DNA of 37,825 bases from an uncultured Ruminococcus sp. Lineage in GTDB: Bacteria > Bacillota > Clostridia > Oscillospirales > Acutalibacteraceae. The notes beneath the pieces were generated by a model, which worked only from the letters and a program-made list of their open reading frames with translations, was not told where the DNA came from and searched no databases. The first letter of the stretch is position 1; the number at the start of each line of letters is the position of its first letter. Of the stretch, positions 37,761 to 37,825 are shown in pieces. The translations under genes and the position numbers were made by a program. The stretch lies in the NCBI GenBank assembly GCA_902796225.1, contig CADBOO010000028.1, forward strand, positions 1 through 37,825. Direction: 5' to 3'.

Positions 37761-37825
37761 TTGTCAAGTCAAGTGCAACACTTAACAAAGTACTCATAGA
37801 AAACCTCAGCAGGAGTTTTGTAGCC
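37752..37825 (-). mobile_element. Right-edge IS30-like insertion sequence (one end only)
   Basis: This is the transposase 3' end plus the short AT/CA-rich segment outside it. The outer boundary is estimated near 37752-37760, where low-complexity flanking DNA begins. Target duplications cannot be checked. Confidence 0.6.
37769..37825 (-). CDS. IS30-like transposase, C-terminal end (cut by window edge)
   Basis: The last 18 codons of a minus-strand gene read GYKTPAEVFYEYFVKCCT and end at TGA (37769-37771). The NYKTPxEVF motif a few residues before the stop is the hallmark C-terminus of IS30-family DDE transposases. The following CTTGACTTGACAATTC probably belongs to the element's terminal repeat. 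Most of the gene lies beyond the window, so its integrity cannot be judged. Confidence 0.85.
   Translation of the reverse strand, partial: GYKTPAEVFYEYFVKCCT

Noticed and set aside
1..37825. CRISPR arrays, tRNA or rRNA genes, prophage
   Set aside because: No regularly spaced repeats, cloverleaf with conserved T-arm, rRNA-like stretch or phage structural genes were seen.

Overview
The window is chromosomal DNA from a spore-forming, anaerobic-type Clostridia. It is most like the Oscillospiraceae/Ruminococcus group, but the species cannot be named from sequence alone. The reasons are a complete spoIIA operon (spoIIAA-spoIIAB-sigF), Firmicutes-style holB-ricT and trmN6-rsmI neighbourhoods, strong AGGAGG ribosome binding sites, TTGACA/TATAAT promoters, a two-cluster ferredoxin, an archaeal-type ProRS, an acetyl-type MetA, and many small lipoproteins. 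No phage, CRISPR array, rRNA or tRNA gene was seen. The only mobile DNA is the 3' end of an IS30-like transposase at the right edge.

Left part (1-11.3 kb). A hairpin-rich non-coding stretch (1-260) is followed by an MTA/SAH nucleosidase carrying a lipoprotein signal. Next comes a decayed patch (1291-1933): a frameshifted small peptide gene, the C-terminal piece of a surface protein, and the N-terminal piece of a membrane sensor, still behind a good promoter. Then there is an apparent regulon: a transglutaminase-fold lipoprotein, a LytTR regulator with a DUF3021 membrane partner, and a two-gene ABC exporter. Paired direct repeats with a 21-22 bp period sit just upstream of the promoters for the lipoprotein and for the exporter. 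A DUF2325 protein of unknown role and a large hybrid sensor kinase with two receiver domains follow.

Middle part (11.3-23 kb). An 800-bp non-coding region with 24-bp tandem repeats and palindromes leads into a probable glycolipid cluster: a PlsC-like acyltransferase, a GT8 glycosyltransferase, and a single protein fusing GT8 to a second acyltransferase. Opposite this lie an asparagine-synthase-like protein without the glutaminase cysteine and a sodium:alanine symporter. A C_GCAxxG_C_C protein follows. Then comes a flavin-based electron-transfer operon: a degenerate ApbE paralogue, an intact ApbE, and a NapH/NosR-like membrane iron-sulfur protein carrying two FMN-binding domains with flavinylation motifs. 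The intact ApbE is expected to attach FMN to the two domains of its neighbour.

Right part (23-37.8 kb). This is mostly housekeeping: hflX, three small unknown proteins, a metallophosphoesterase, holB-ricT, the spoIIA operon, folC-rsmI-trmN6, a ferredoxin too short for routine ORF calling, metA, proS, a lipoprotein, a CDF metal exporter with an Asn-Asp/Asp-Asp site, and a DUF5662 protein. The best candidates for under-described biology are the GT8-acyltransferase fusion cluster, the twin-FMN membrane redox protein beside a hairpin-scarred ApbE paralogue, and the LytTR/DUF3021 module with its paired repeats.
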